A DNA stretch of 47,675 bases from the NCBI GenBank assembly GCA_022768185.1, contig JALEMS010000022.1, positions 1 through 47,675 of the forward strand, read 5' to 3'. The notes beneath the pieces are model-generated. The model did no database searches and was not told the DNA's origin. It worked only from the letters and a program-made list of their open reading frames with translations. Below, piece by piece: positions 15,779 to 26,000 of this stretch (positions within the stretch are counted from its first letter, which is position 1; every line of letters starts with the position of its first letter). The position numbers were made by a program, and so were the translations under genes. This DNA is from Clostridiales bacterium (lineage in GTDB: Bacteria; Bacillota; Clostridia; Oscillospirales; Oscillospiraceae).

Positions 15779-18199
15779 TTACTTTGCGGGCTTGAGGATG
15801 AGGTTGACCAGCTTGTTTTTCACCACGATGGTCTTCACCAGCGTCTGGCCCTGCATCATGCGTGCGATCTTCTCGTCGGCGCAGGCGGCGGCCACCAGCT
15901 CGTCGTCGGAGGCGCCCATCGGCACGGTGACGGTGCTGCGCAGCTTGCCGTTGACCTGCACGGCGATCTCCTTCTCGGCGTCGACGGTCTTGGCCTCGTC
16001 GTATTCCGGCCATGCCTGCTGGCAGGCCATCTTCTCAAAGCCCTGCTTTTCCCACAGCTCCTCGGCAATGTGCGGAGCAAAGGGGCTCAGCAGCGTCAGC
16101 AGCACGCGCACGTCGCCGCGCGTCGGCTCGTGCTCGCCGAACTGGTTGACCAGGCTCATCAGCGCGGCGATGGCGGTGTTGAATTTCATCGCCTCGATGT
16201 CCTCGCCGACCTTCTTGATGGTGCGATGGATCTCCTTCTCGTTGGCCGCGCTGACCGCGTCGCCCTGGCGGCGGTTCTCGCACATGGCCCAGATGCGGTC
16301 GAGGAAGCGCTTGCAGCCCTTGACGGCCGTATCGTTCCAGGGGGCGGCCTTCTCAAAGTCGCCGATGAACATGATATACAGACGCAGCGTGTCGGCGCCG
16401 AAGCGGTCGACCACGTCGTTGGGATTGATGACGTTGCCGCGGGACTTGGACATCTTTTCGCCGCCCTCGCCGAGGATCATGCCGTGGCTGGTGCGCTTGG
16501 CGTACGGCTCGCTGGTGGGCACAACGCCGATGTCGTACAAAAACTTGTGCCAGAAGCGGGAATACAGCAGATGCAGCGTGGTGTGCTCCATGCCGCCGTT
16601 GTACCAGTCGACACGGTTCCAGTATTCCGCCGCGTCCTTTCCGACGGCCGCCTCGCTGTTGTGCGGATCCATATAGCGCAGGAAGTACCAGGACGAGCCT
16701 GCCCAGTTGGGCATGGTGTCCGTCTCATGCTCGGCGGGGCCGCCGCACTTCGGGCAGGTGCATTCCACCCAGTCGCGCATGTGGGCCAGGGGGCTTTCGC
16801 CGTTGTCGGTCGGCTCATAGCTCTTGACGTCGGGCAGCAGCAGGGGCAGATCCTTTTCGTCCATCGGCACCCAGCCGCACTTCGGGCAGTGGATGATGGG
16901 GATGGGCTCGCCCCAGTAGCGCTGGCGGGAGAAGACCCAGTCGCGCAGCTTGAAGTTGACCTTTGCACGGCCCAGCCCCTTGCTGACCAGCCAGCTGGTC
17001 ATGGTGGGGATGGCCTCCTTGACGGACAGACCGTTGAGGAAGCCGGAGTTGACCATCAGGGCCGCGTCGCTCTTGGCGACGAAGGCCTCCTTCGTCACGT
17101 CGCCGCCCTGCACCACCTCGATGATGGGCAGGCCGAAGGCCTTTGCAAACTCCCAGTCGCGCTGGTCGTGGCCGGGAACGGCCATGATCGCGCCGGTGCC
17201 GTAGGTGGAGAGAACATAGTCGGAAATGAAGATGGGGATCTCGTCGCCGGTGACGGGGTTGACCGCGCGCACACCGTCGAGCCGCACGCCGGTCTTGTCC
17301 TTGGCCAGCTCGGTGCGCTCAAAGTCGGACTTCTTGGCCGCCTCGGCCTGATAGGCCTCGACCTCGGGCACGTTGTTGAGCAGCCCCGCCTGCTTCCACC
17401 TGGCCACCAGCGCGTGCTCCGGGCTCATGACCATGTACGTCACGCCGAAGAGCGTGTCGCACCGGGTGGTGAAGACGGTCATCACGTCGCCGGCGGTGGT
17501 GGAAAAGTCCACCTCCGCGCCGGTGGAGCGGCCGATCCAGTTGCGCTGCTGGGTCTTGACGCGCTCAATGAAGTCCAGATCGTCCAGATCGTCCAGCAGG
17601 CGCTGGGCATATTTGGTAATGCCGAGCATCCACTGGCTCTTCTCCTTCTTGATGACCTGGCCGCCGCAGCGCTCGCACACGCCGTTGACGACCTCCTCGT
17701 TGGCCAGCACGATCTTGCAGCTGGTGCACCAGTTGACCGGCATGGAGGACTTGTAGGCCAGGCCCTTGTGGAACATCTGCAGGAAGATCCACTGGGTCCA
17801 CTTATAATACTCCGGCGCGGTCGTGTCGACGCAGCGGTCCCAGTCGAAGCTGAAGCCCATCATCTGCAGCTGCTGCGTGAAGCGGGCGATGTTGCGTGCG
17901 GTGACCTCGCGCGGGTGCATGTGATGCTTGATGGCATAGTTTTCCGTCGGCAGGCCGAAGGCGTCGTACCCGATGGGGAACAGAACGTTCTCGCCCATCA
18001 TACGGTGCTTTCTGGCGACGATGTCCATGGCCGTGTAGGGCCGGGTGTGACCGACGTGCAGGCCGTCTCCGGAGGGATAGGGGAATTCAACGAGCGCATA
18101 GAACTTCTTGCGCGGATCGTCCGTCACGGCCGCGTAGGTCTTTTCGCGGAGCCAGCGCTCCTGCCACTTGGTTTCGATGGCTTTGAAATCGTATTTCAT
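15779..18199 (-). CDS. leuS: Leucyl-tRNA synthetase
   Basis: 806 residues, full length. It charges tRNA-Leu. It shows the HIGH-type motif H-V-G-H-T-R-P, a zinc-binding pair C-T-S-C ... C-E-R-C, the editing domain with T-T-R-C-D-T-L-F-G-V-T-Y, a second zinc knuckle (H-C-P-K-C-G and C-T-C-P-K-C-G), and the class I signature K-M-S-K-S in G-G-E-K-M-S-K-S-R-G-N. I start at the ATG at 18199 (M-K-Y-D-F-K-A-I-E); a GTG five codons upstream is possible. It is the last gene of the long minus-strand run, 67 bp after rsfS. No T-box leader is visible in that gap. Confidence 0.97.
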   Translation of the reverse strand: MKYDFKAIETKWQERWLREKTYAAVTDDPRKKFYALVEFPYPSGDGLHVGHTRPYTAMDIVARKHRMMGENVLFPIGYDAFGLPTENYAIKHHMHPREVTARNIARFTQQLQMMGFSFDWDRCVDTTAPEYYKWTQWIFLQMFHKGLAYKSSMPVNWCTSCKIVLANEEVVNGVCERCGGQVIKKEKSQWMLGITKYAQRLLDDLDDLDFIERVKTQQRNWIGRSTGAEVDFSTTAGDVMTVFTTRCDTLFGVTYMVMSPEHALVARWKQAGLLNNVPEVEAYQAEAAKKSDFERTELAKDKTGVRLDGVRAVNPVTGDEIPIFISDYVLSTYGTGAIMAVPGHDQRDWEFAKAFGLPIIEVVQGGDVTKEAFVAKSDAALMVNSGFLNGLSVKEAIPTMTSWLVSKGLGRAKVNFKLRDWVFSRQRYWGEPIPIIHCPKCGWVPMDEKDLPLLLPDVKSYEPTDNGESPLAHMRDWVECTCPKCGGPAEHETDTMPNWAGSSWYFLRYMDPHNSEAAVGKDAAEYWNRVDWYNGGMEHTTLHLLYSRFWHKFLYDIGVVPTSEPYAKRTSHGMILGEGGEKMSKSRGNVINPNDVVDRFGADTLRLYIMFIGDFEKAAPWNDTAVKGCKRFLDRIWAMCENRRQGDAVSAANEKEIHRTIKKVGEDIEAMKFNTAIAALMSLVNQFGEHEPTRGDVRVLLTLLSPFAPHIAEELWEKQGFEKMACQQAWPEYDEAKTVDAEKEIAVQVNGKLRSTVTVPMGASDDELVAAACADEKIARMMQGQTLVKTIVVKNKLVNLILKPAK

Positions 18200-18266
18200 G
18201 GAATGTGCACTCACTCTCTGTTTATTTCATGCCGCCGCGCCGCGCGGACGGCCGAACTTCCTGTCT

Positions 18267-18626
18267 TCAGGCGCGGTCGAGAACCGACGCGGTGACGTCC
18301 TCGGCGTCGGCCCAGAGGTGCTCGAGATCGTAGAAGCTGCGCGCCTGCTCGGAGAACAGGTGCACGATGACACTGCCGAAGTCCAGCAGCACCCAGCTGC
18401 CGCCGCGGTATCCCTCACGGCGCAGGGGCGGCTCGCCGGCCTCGCTGAGCGCCTTGTCGACCTCCTCGACCAGCGTCTTGAGGTGGGTGGCGCCCGTGCC
18501 GGTGCACAGCACAAAATAGTCGGCCAGCACCGTGACGGCCTCGGTCTTCAGCAGGCGGATATCCTTGCCTTTTTTGTTGTCAAGCGTGACGACGATGCGC
18601 TCGGCAATCTCTCTGGGAGTCATCAT
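18267..18626 (-). CDS. rsfS: Ribosomal silencing factor RsfS
   Basis: 119 residues. RsfS binds ribosomal protein uL14 on the large subunit and blocks subunit joining when nutrients run short. The Iojap-type core is visible: K-G-K-D-I-R-L-L then L-A-D-Y-F-V-L-C-T-G-T, and W-V-L-L-D-F-G-S-V-I-V-H-L-F near the end. It follows the LCP gene by 30 bp. In many Firmicutes the order nadD-yqeK-rsfS is conserved; here a LytR-type gene is inserted between them. Confidence 0.95.
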   Translation of the reverse strand: MMTPREIAERIVVTLDNKKGKDIRLLKTEAVTVLADYFVLCTGTGATHLKTLVEEVDKALSEAGEPPLRREGYRGGSWVLLDFGSVIVHLFSEQARSFYDLEHLWADAEDVTASVLDRA

Positions 18627-18656
18627 TGCGTTTTCATCCTTCCTTTCGTGGGCCGG

Positions 18657-20036
18657 TCAATCGGCGGTCATGCCGGCTGCGGGATCGTTGGTGTCGGTGT
18701 TCGATTCGTTTCCGACGGTGCTGCCGCCGCCGTAGCGGTGGAACGAGTCTTCCCCGCCGGCAATATAGCCCTGCGTGGTGTAGAACTGACCGCTGCGGGA
18801 CATGGTGATCATATCCAGGTTGTCCATTGTAATCTCGTCATAGAAGGGGTCGAAGTATTCGTTGAGCATGTCGACCCACTCGACGATGTGCGGGAACACG
18901 TAGCTCAGGCCGTGGATGGCGCCGTTGGTGTTGGCCGGGATGGTGAGGATGTTGATGTCGTCCGGCGAGAGCTTGAGAAATTCCTGTGCAAAGAAGGCCA
19001 TGTTGTTGGCGGTGAGGTTGGTGTCGACGCTCTGCTGGCACACATCGATGATCTTGGAGAGGTTCGGGATGTTGCCCACCGAGAGCATCTGCTTGGCCAC
19101 GGTCTTCATGAAGTCGTGCTGGGTGTTGATGCGGCCGATGTCGCCGTCGGGGTAGCTGGTGCCGTTGTTGCCGACGCGGAAACGGAAGACCTTCATGGCG
19201 TTGTCGCCGGAGAGCCACTGATACCCCGCCGGGATGGCCACATGGTAGTTCTGCGTGGGATCGTCGTAATACATATCGAAGGGCACGGTATAGTACAGGC
19301 CGCCCATCGCGTCGATCACCTTGACGAAGGCGTCGATATCAAAGACGGCATAGCTGTCGACCGAGTAGCCGAGCAGGTTGCTGACGGCTTCCTGCAGATC
19401 CTCCACCGGATCCCTGCCGTTGTTGACAGCGGCGGGATAGATGTAGTTGATCTTCTTGATGTCGTATTTGGAATTGATGAGCGTGTCGCGCGGGATGCTC
19501 ACGATGTTGAGCTTATGGTTTTTCGTATCAAACATGGCGAGCATGACGGTGTCGGTGCTGTTGGAGACCTCGTCGCGGCCGACGACCAGGATCGTATAGC
19601 AGTACGACTTGCGCCCCGTGGTCGGCTCCGGGCCGTCCGGCTCGTCCGGCGTATCCGGCTCGTCCGGCGTATCCGGTTTGTCCGGCTCCTGCGTCTGCTG
19701 TCCGGGCCTGAGCAGTCCGTCCGGCGACTGCGTCGGAGCCTTCACCCAGATCTGAAAGACCAGAAACGCGCACAGCAGCACCAGCACGATGATGCCGACG
19801 ATCATCGGCCAGCGCCTCCGGCGGCGGCGCGGCGCGGGCTTTGCCGCCCCGGCGTCCGGCCGGGCGACGGAGGCAGGCGCGGGGCCGGTCCGTCCGATGG
19901 CCTCCTCGCGCAGGCGGCGCTCCGCCTCGCTTTCCTGATACAGCTTTTTCCCCCCGGGTGCGGGCGGCTGCTGTCTTGTATTGTGGCGGCCCGCAGAGGA
20001 GCCGGTATGATTGCCTTTTCCGCCAAACAGTTTCAT
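18657..20036 (-). CDS. LytR-CpsA-Psr (LCP) family cell-wall glycopolymer transferase
   Basis: 459 residues. A basic cytoplasmic N-terminus with six consecutive Arg precedes one membrane helix (about 80-100), then an acidic Pro/Asp linker with P-D-T-P-D-E repeats, then the extracellular LCP domain (about 140-400). Conserved marks include D-T-V-M-L-A-M-F-D and I-V-S-I-P-R-D-T, where the Arg/Asp bind the lipid pyrophosphate, and R-F-R-V-G-N-N ... Y-P-D-G-D-I-G-R-I-N-T-Q. LCP enzymes attach teichoic-acid-like polymers to peptidoglycan. The ATG overlaps the nadD-yqeK stop (ATGA). The SLH proteins in this window need such a wall polymer as anchor. Confidence 0.92.
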   Translation of the reverse strand: MKLFGGKGNHTGSSAGRHNTRQQPPAPGGKKLYQESEAERRLREEAIGRTGPAPASVARPDAGAAKPAPRRRRRRWPMIVGIIVLVLLCAFLVFQIWVKAPTQSPDGLLRPGQQTQEPDKPDTPDEPDTPDEPDGPEPTTGRKSYCYTILVVGRDEVSNSTDTVMLAMFDTKNHKLNIVSIPRDTLINSKYDIKKINYIYPAAVNNGRDPVEDLQEAVSNLLGYSVDSYAVFDIDAFVKVIDAMGGLYYTVPFDMYYDDPTQNYHVAIPAGYQWLSGDNAMKVFRFRVGNNGTSYPDGDIGRINTQHDFMKTVAKQMLSVGNIPNLSKIIDVCQQSVDTNLTANNMAFFAQEFLKLSPDDINILTIPANTNGAIHGLSYVFPHIVEWVDMLNEYFDPFYDEITMDNLDMITMSRSGQFYTTQGYIAGGEDSFHRYGGGSTVGNESNTDTNDPAAGMTAD

Positions 20037-21211
20037 TGAATATGGTTCCCCGTTTCTTTTAAAAGCCACGCCAGCGCCTCGACGGAACGTGCGTGAGGTT
20101 GGACCCCGTGCCGGCGCAGGCTCTCCAGCCCCTGCTGAAGCGCCAGAATGACGGCCCGGTCGAGCGATTCAAATGCCATGGCGCGCAGCGCGTCCACACC
20201 GGGGTAGGCGCGCGTCGGCTCCATGCAGTCTGCCAGAAACACGATTTTCTCCAGCAGGGTCATGTCCGGCCGGGCGGTGGTGTGCCACAAAACGGCGTTG
20301 TACACCGCGTCCGTCACGCCGAAGCGTGCCCGCGCCCAGGCCGCGCCGGTCTTGGCGTGCAGAAGGTTCCCGTTCTCCGCCTCGACCGTATCAATCATCA
20401 TAGCATACTTCCTGCATAATAGCAACTGCTCTCTCCGGCCGAATTTTTTCGTTGCATCGTGCAGAATTGCGGCCTCGGCCGCATCCGAAGCGTCCGCGCC
20501 CCAGCGCGCGGCCAGGCGCACGGCGGTCTGCTCACAGCCGTCCACGTGCGCGCGGCGGCGCGGCTCGATCATGGGCGCGGTCTGCTCCCGCAGCCAGGCA
20601 AGCTCCGGCCTTGCCCCGTAATGCCGCTTCTGGATGATGCGGGCATACACCGCAGGGTCCAGCAGCGCCCGCCCGCCGCGCTGCGGCAGCAGCGCGCGTA
20701 CATCGCCGGAGGCGGCCGGCGTCGCCTCGCCGGGCAGCACAAGGATGTTGGCGCCCAGCTGGCGGCGCAGGCGCTCCGCCTCCCGTTCCAGCAGGGCCGT
20801 CTCGTCCGGCTCCCGCGCGGCGGCAACCAGCCCCGTCAGGCGGACGAGCCGCTGCACGTCGTGCCAGGTGTCCAGCGTCACAAGCATGTCCGTCCCGACG
20901 AGAAACCACAGCTCCGCCCCGGGATACCGTTCATGCAGCGCCTGCATGGTGTCGGCCGTATAGCTTGGCCCGGCGCGGCGCAGCTCAAGATCGCACGCCT
21001 CCGCCCCCGGGATGGCCCGGGCGGCCAGCCTTGTCAGAAACAGCCGCTCCGCCCCGTCCGGGCTTCCGGCAGCCAGCACCTTATGCGGCGGGTCTGCCGC
21101 CGGGATGAGCAGCAGCCGGTCCGGCTGCAGGATCCGCGCGGCGCGGCGCGCGGCGGCGGCATGACCGAGGTGCGGCGGGTTGAAGCTGCCGCCGTAAACG
21201 AGGATGCGCAT
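20033..21211 (-). CDS. nadD: NadD-YqeK fusion: nicotinate-mononucleotide adenylyltransferase plus HD-domain dinucleotide phosphatase
   Basis: 392 residues, about twice a lone NadD. Residues 1 to about 200 are NadD, which joins nicotinate mononucleotide and ATP in NAD synthesis. Its signature G-S-F-N-P-P-H-L-G-H is at 8-17, with F-L-V-G-T-D-M-L later. Residues about 205-392 are YqeK, an HD-type hydrolase: His222 in R-A-H-V-D-G, then H251-D252 in A-I-L-H-D-A-T-K-K, and D in F-L-A-D-C-M-E-P. YqeK relatives cleave diadenosine tetraphosphate. These are usually two adjacent genes; here there is no stop between them. The ATG shares one base with the yhbY stop, and its own stop overlaps the LCP start. 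Confidence 0.94.
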   Translation of the reverse strand: MRILVYGGSFNPPHLGHAAAARRAARILQPDRLLLIPAADPPHKVLAAGSPDGAERLFLTRLAARAIPGAEACDLELRRAGPSYTADTMQALHERYPGAELWFLVGTDMLVTLDTWHDVQRLVRLTGLVAAAREPDETALLEREAERLRRQLGANILVLPGEATPAASGDVRALLPQRGGRALLDPAVYARIIQKRHYGARPELAWLREQTAPMIEPRRRAHVDGCEQTAVRLAARWGADASDAAEAAILHDATKKFGRREQLLLCRKYAMMIDTVEAENGNLLHAKTGAAWARARFGVTDAVYNAVLWHTTARPDMTLLEKIVFLADCMEPTRAYPGVDALRAMAFESLDRAVILALQQGLESLRRHGVQPHARSVEALAWLLKETGNHIQ

Positions 21212-21522
21212 CACTCCGCCGGCTTTCCGGCTGCGGGCAGCGTGATGCACGGCTTCTGGTCATTGCGGCGGTAGAGCACGAAGCGGCTGCCGATCACCTG
21301 CACCGGCTCGGCCCGGCAGGCCTCCGCCAGCAGCTGGCAGCCCTCGCGCGCCGTCAGCATCGAGGCCTCCAGCACGCGGCCCTTGATGAGCTCGCGGGCG
21401 CGCAGCGCGTCGTCCGCCTGACGGATGAGCTGTTCGGTCACGCCGCCCTTGCCGATGTGGAGGATGGTGTCCTCGTTCGTGGCAAGCGAGCGCAGATAGG
21501 AACGCTGTTTACTTGTGAGCAT
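21211..21522 (-). CDS. yhbY: YhbY/CRS1-YhbY (CRM) family RNA-binding protein
   Basis: 103 residues. The CRM fold binds the large ribosomal subunit precursor and helps its assembly. It begins M-L-T-S-K-Q-R-S-Y-L-R-S-L-A and carries the family signature I-G-K-G-G-V-T, then I-K-G-R-V-L-E and a final V-L-Y-R. The start at 21522 lies inside the rdgB coding end (14-bp overlap) and the stop touches nadD, so translation is coupled on both sides. Confidence 0.93.
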   Translation of the reverse strand: MLTSKQRSYLRSLATNEDTILHIGKGGVTEQLIRQADDALRARELIKGRVLEASMLTAREGCQLLAEACRAEPVQVIGSRFVLYRRNDQKPCITLPAAGKPAE

Positions 21523-22108
21523 GACAGTAATTCTCCAGTTCTCTCTGAAATTGCGCCAGGGCGCGGCCCCGGTGCGAAATGGCGTTTTTTTCCTCGGCCG
21601 ACAGCTCCGCCATGGAGCGGTCAAAGCCGAGCGGACGGAACACGGGGTCATAGCCGAAGCCGCCCGTTCCGCGCGGGGCGGTGAGGATCTCACCTTCGCA
21701 TGCGCCGGATGCGGTCAGCAGCGTGCCGTCCGGCATGGCGCAGCAGACGGCGCAGACAAAGCGCGCCGCGCGCGCCGTCTCGCCCTCGAGGTTTTTCAGC
21801 AGCAGGCGGTATCGCGCCTCGTCGCTGTCGTCATGGCTTCCGGTATAGCGGGCGGAATAGACGCCCGGCGCGCCGCCGAGCGCGTCGACGCACAGGCCGG
21901 AATCGTCCCCCACGGCGGGAAGACCCGTTGCGCGGCAGACGGTCTGCGCCTTGATGCAGGCATTTTCGGCAAAGCTCGTTCCGGTCTCGTCGATCTCATC
22001 GGTAAAGCCGGCCTCGCGCGCCGACAGCAGCGAGACGCCCGCGCCGGACAGGATCGTGCGCAGCTCGGCCAGCTTCTTTGCATTGTTGGAGGCAAGCACC
22101 AGCTTCAT
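21509..22108 (-). CDS. rdgB: dITP/XTP pyrophosphatase (RdgB/HAM1 family)
   Basis: 199 residues, the family size. It hydrolyses deaminated purine triphosphates (dITP, XTP) to keep them out of DNA and RNA. It starts with the nucleotide-binding S-N-N-A-K-K-L-A-E-L and has V-G-D-D-S-G-L-C-V-D-A-L-G-G-A-P-G-V-Y-S-A-R-Y, the central metal site, and F-G-Y-D-P-V-F; the end carries A-I-S-H-R-G-R-A. The start overlaps the ftsY stop as ATGA. Confidence 0.96.
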   Translation of the reverse strand: MKLVLASNNAKKLAELRTILSGAGVSLLSAREAGFTDEIDETGTSFAENACIKAQTVCRATGLPAVGDDSGLCVDALGGAPGVYSARYTGSHDDSDEARYRLLLKNLEGETARAARFVCAVCCAMPDGTLLTASGACEGEILTAPRGTGGFGYDPVFRPLGFDRSMAELSAEEKNAISHRGRALAQFQRELENYCHAHK

Positions 22109-23016
22109 CCCAGCAGCGCCTCCACGAATTTGCGCGGCTCAAACGGCATCAGATCGTCCGCCTGCTCGCCCACGCCGACGAACTTCACCGGCAGCTCCAG
22201 CTCGTTTGCGATGGCAAAGACGATGCCGCCCTTGGCCGTGCCGTCCAGCTTGGTGAGCACGATGCCGGTCAGCTCGGCCGCGTCTTGAAACTGGCGGGCC
22301 TGGATCAGGCCGTTCTGGCCCGTGGTGGCGTCGAGCACCAGCAGCGTCTCCACGTCGGCGTCCGGCAGCTCGCGGCGGATGATGCGCCGGATCTTGGCCA
22401 GCTCGTTCATCAGGTTCTGCTTGTTGTGCAGGCGGCCGGCCGTGTCGACGAAAACCAGGTCGCACCCGCGCGCGCGCGCGGCGGCAATGCCGTCGAACAC
22501 GACGGCGGCAGGGTCGGAGCCTTCCTCGTGGCGGACGATACCCGCGCCGGAGCGCTCGGCCCAGACGGTCAGCTGCTCGGCTGCGGCGGCGCGGAAGGTA
22601 TCTCCGGCGCACAGCAGCACCTTCTTGCCCATAGCGGTGTAGCGCGAGGCAAGCTTTCCGATGGTGGTGGTTTTCCCCACGCCGTTGACGCCGACCATCA
22701 GCACCACGGACGGACGGGTATTGGCCTGCAGCTCGCGGGAGCCTGCCTGCTCGAGCACGTCGGTGAGAATGTCCACCATCGCGTTCTGCACGGCCTCGCC
22801 GCCGCGCAGGCCCTCTGCGTGCACGGCCTCGCGCAGGCGCTCGACCGAGCTGCACGCCACGTCGACGCCCGCGTCGGCCAGAATGAGCGATTCCTCCAGT
22901 TCGTCGTAAAACGCCTCGTTTTCCTTGGAAAAGGCGGCGAACAGGTTGTTCATCGAAACGGTCATGCTCTTTTTGGTGCGCGAGAGGCCCTGCTTGATTT
23001 TGTCAAAAAATCCCAT
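22105..23016 (-). CDS. ftsY: Signal recognition particle receptor FtsY
   Basis: 303 residues. A short N domain, without the long acidic A domain of enterobacteria, is followed by the G domain: G-V-N-G-V-G-K-T (109-116), D-T-A-G-R-L, T-K-L-D-G-T-A-K-G-G. It docks SRP-ribosome complexes at the membrane and hydrolyses GTP with Ffh. It lies 25 bp after smc, the classic Firmicutes order. The usual downstream ylxM-ffh pair is absent here; rdgB follows instead. Confidence 0.97.
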   Translation of the reverse strand: MGFFDKIKQGLSRTKKSMTVSMNNLFAAFSKENEAFYDELEESLILADAGVDVACSSVERLREAVHAEGLRGGEAVQNAMVDILTDVLEQAGSRELQANTRPSVVLMVGVNGVGKTTTIGKLASRYTAMGKKVLLCAGDTFRAAAAEQLTVWAERSGAGIVRHEEGSDPAAVVFDGIAAARARGCDLVFVDTAGRLHNKQNLMNELAKIRRIIRRELPDADVETLLVLDATTGQNGLIQARQFQDAAELTGIVLTKLDGTAKGGIVFAIANELELPVKFVGVGEQADDLMPFEPRKFVEALLG

Positions 23017-23041
23017 ATTCGTTCTCCTGCATTGATTCTGT

Positions 23042-26000
23042 TTATTTCAGCGTGCGCTCGGCCTCGTTGAGATCCAGCTCGAGCACACGGGACACGCCCT
23101 TTTCCTGCATGGTGACGCCGTAGATGAAATCGGCCTCCTCCATGGTGCCGCGGCGGTGGGTGATGACGATAAACTGCGTGTGTTCGGTCATGCTGCGCAT
23201 GTAGGAGGCGTAGCGCACGACGTTGGCGTCGTCCAGCGCGGCCTCGATCTCGTCCATCACGCAGAACAGCGTCGGCCGCACCTTCATGATGGCAAAATAC
23301 AGTGCGATGGCCACAAACGCCTTCTCGCCGCCTGAGAGCAGGCTGATCGACGAGAGCGCCTTGCCGGGCGGCTGCACGCGGATCTCGATGCCGCACTCGA
23401 GCGGGTCGTTCTCGTCCTCCAGCTGCAGCGCGGCGCGGCCGCCGCCGAACAGCTCGAGAAAGGTTTTGCGGAAGCAGGCGTCGATGGCGGCAAACTGCTC
23501 AAGAAACACGCCTCGCATCTCGCGCGTGATGTCGGCGATGATGCCCTTGAGCTCGTCGGATGCCTTCTGCACGTCGTCACGCTGCCCGGCCAGATAGTCG
23601 AACCGCTCGCTCACGCGGGCAAACTCGTCGATCGCCCCGAGATTCGGCGTGCCGAGCGCGGCAATTTTCTGACGCAGCCCGGCGGCACGCCGGTTGGCCT
23701 CGGCCATGCTCTCGACCGGCTGCGCCTCGGCCAGGGCGGCCGTGCGCGAGAGGCTGTAGCTGTCCCAGAGCTTATCGAGCAGCTGCTTTTCCTCCAGCTC
23801 GGCCGAAAGCTTTTTCTGCTCGAGCCGGGCGCACAGGCGCTGGGCCTCCAGCAGCTCGCGGTTTTTCTCCTGCCCCGCCTTTTCGGTGCGGGTGCGCTCG
23901 CCCTCCAGCTCCAGCTTCTGCGCCGTGAGCAGGGACAGCTCCTCCTGCGCGGCGGCAATGACGGCAGAAAACTCCGCCAGCTCCGCGCCGGCGGCCTCCA
24001 GCTGCTGCCGGATGGCGGCGTTTTCCGCCTCCAGCTCCGCGATCTTCGCCTCGGCGGCGCTGCGGTCGCCCTGCAGGCTGCCCCGCAGCTGCTCCAGCTC
24101 CGCCGCGGCCTGGACGGCCGCGTCCCGCTCGGCCAGATACGACGCGCTGCGCGCGCGCAGCTGCGCCGCCTGCTCGCCGAGGCTGCGGCGGCGCGCCTCA
24201 AAGGCGCGGTCCCCCTCCGTCAGACGGCCGATCTGCGCGCGCAGGCCGGCCAGCTCCTGTTCGGCGGCCTCGCAGTCGGCATGGCCCTGCGCGGTCAGCG
24301 CGGCGTTTTCCGACAGGCGGCCCGCACCGGCCGCACGCTCGGCCTGCATGGCCTCGAGCGACTCGCTGCGCGTCTGGTACAGCAGACGCACCCGGTCGCA
24401 TTCACTCTGCGCGGCGCGGCGCGCCTCGCCCGCCTGCTCCTGCCGGGCCTGCATGTCCTCCATGCCTGCCCGCGCGGCGGCCAGCTCCCGCTCCGCCGTG
24501 CTCAGCGAGGCGGCGCACGCCTCCAGCCGCGCGGCCAGCTCGCCGCGTCCGGCGCGCAGCCGGGCCAGCTCGTTGGCGCGCGAGAGCACGCCCGTGTTCT
24601 TCGCGGCGCTGCCGCCGGTCATCGAGCCGCCGGGATTGAGCATCTGCCCGTCGAGCGTGACGATGCGCAGGCGATTGCCGGAGGCGTTGGCCATGGCGAT
24701 GGCGTCGGCCAGCGTTTCGGCCACGACGGTTCGTCCAAGCAGATACTCCACGATCTCGCGGTAGCGCCCGTCAAACGCCACCAGCTCCGAGGCCACGCCC
24801 ACAAAGCCCGGTGCGCCCGCCGGCACGTCGCGCAGCGTACCGCCGCGAATGACGTTCATCGGCAGGAAGGTGCATCGTCCGGCGTCCCGTGTTTTGAGAT
24901 ATTCCATCGCAGCCTTGGCGTTTTGCTGCGTTTCGGTGACGATGTTCTGCATCGCCGCGCCCATGGCCGTCTCGATGGCCAGCGCACAGCGATCCGGCGC
25001 GTGAATGAGGCTGCCGGCCGGGCCGTGCACGCCGCGCAGCGTGCCGCGCTGCGCCTCGCGCATGACGGTTTTCACCGCGCGGCCGAAGCCCTCATACTCG
25101 CGCTCGAGGTCGGAGAGCATGCGGATGCGGCCATCCGCCGCGCCCAGCTCCACGGAAAGGCTGTTTTTCTGTCCGGACAGCTCCTGCACGCGCTGCTCGC
25201 GCTGCTGCAGGCGCATCCGGTGACCGGCCAGGCGGTTGCCCAGCGCGGTGAGCTGTCCGTCAGCCTCACGCAGGGCCGCGTCGGCGTCCTTCTGCTGCCG
25301 CTGCAGCGTCTCCAGCTCCCGCTGCGTCTGTTCGGCGGCAGCGGCCAGCTCGCCGTCCCGCGACGAAAGCGTCTGCGCCGCCTCCTCCAGCATGGACAGC
25401 ACGGCCCGGCCGCGCGCCAGCCGTTCGGCGGCGTCCGCCTCCTGCGCGGTGAGCGCCTGCAGCTGCTGCCGCGCGCCGCCGCAGGCGGTCTCGTTGTCGG
25501 CCGCGGCCTGCAGCAGCGCGCGCAGCGCGTCCTCCGCGTCGGCGCGGGCCTTCTCCAGCTCCTGCACACGCGCACGGCGCTGGTCGATCTGGGCCGTCAG
25601 GGCGCTGTCACGCTCCTGCTGTCCGGCAAGGTCAGCGCGGATGCGCCCGATGTGCCCGGCGTTGCTCTGCGCATTGGCGCGCAGCACGGCTGCCCGCTCG
25701 CGGCAATCGGCAGCACGCGCCTCGTACGTGCGCTGCCGCTCGCGCGCCGCGTCCGTCTCCACGTCCTTCTGACGCATCCGCTCGGCAACGGCCTCGGCCT
25801 GCGCGTACAGCCGTTCCTGGGCCTGCCGCGTCTGCTCGAGGGCCGCGTCGGCTGCCGCGCAGTCGCGCGCGGCGGTCTCCAGCTGGTCGCGCAGACGCGC
25901 AAGCGAGGCCGCCCACACCGACACCTCGGCCGCGCGCAGCTCGCCGCGCAGGGCCAGATATTTCTCCGCCGTCTCGGCCTGCTTTTTCAGCGGGCCGAGC

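Noticed and set aside
18200..18266. T-box leader or riboswitch before leuS
   Set aside because: The gap to rsfS is only 67 bp, with no T-box sequence and no room for the specifier structure.
15716..18295. Long open frame antisense to leuS
   Set aside because: The His/Val/Gly-rich sequence with no domain is a by-product of GC-rich codon use opposite a certain gene.
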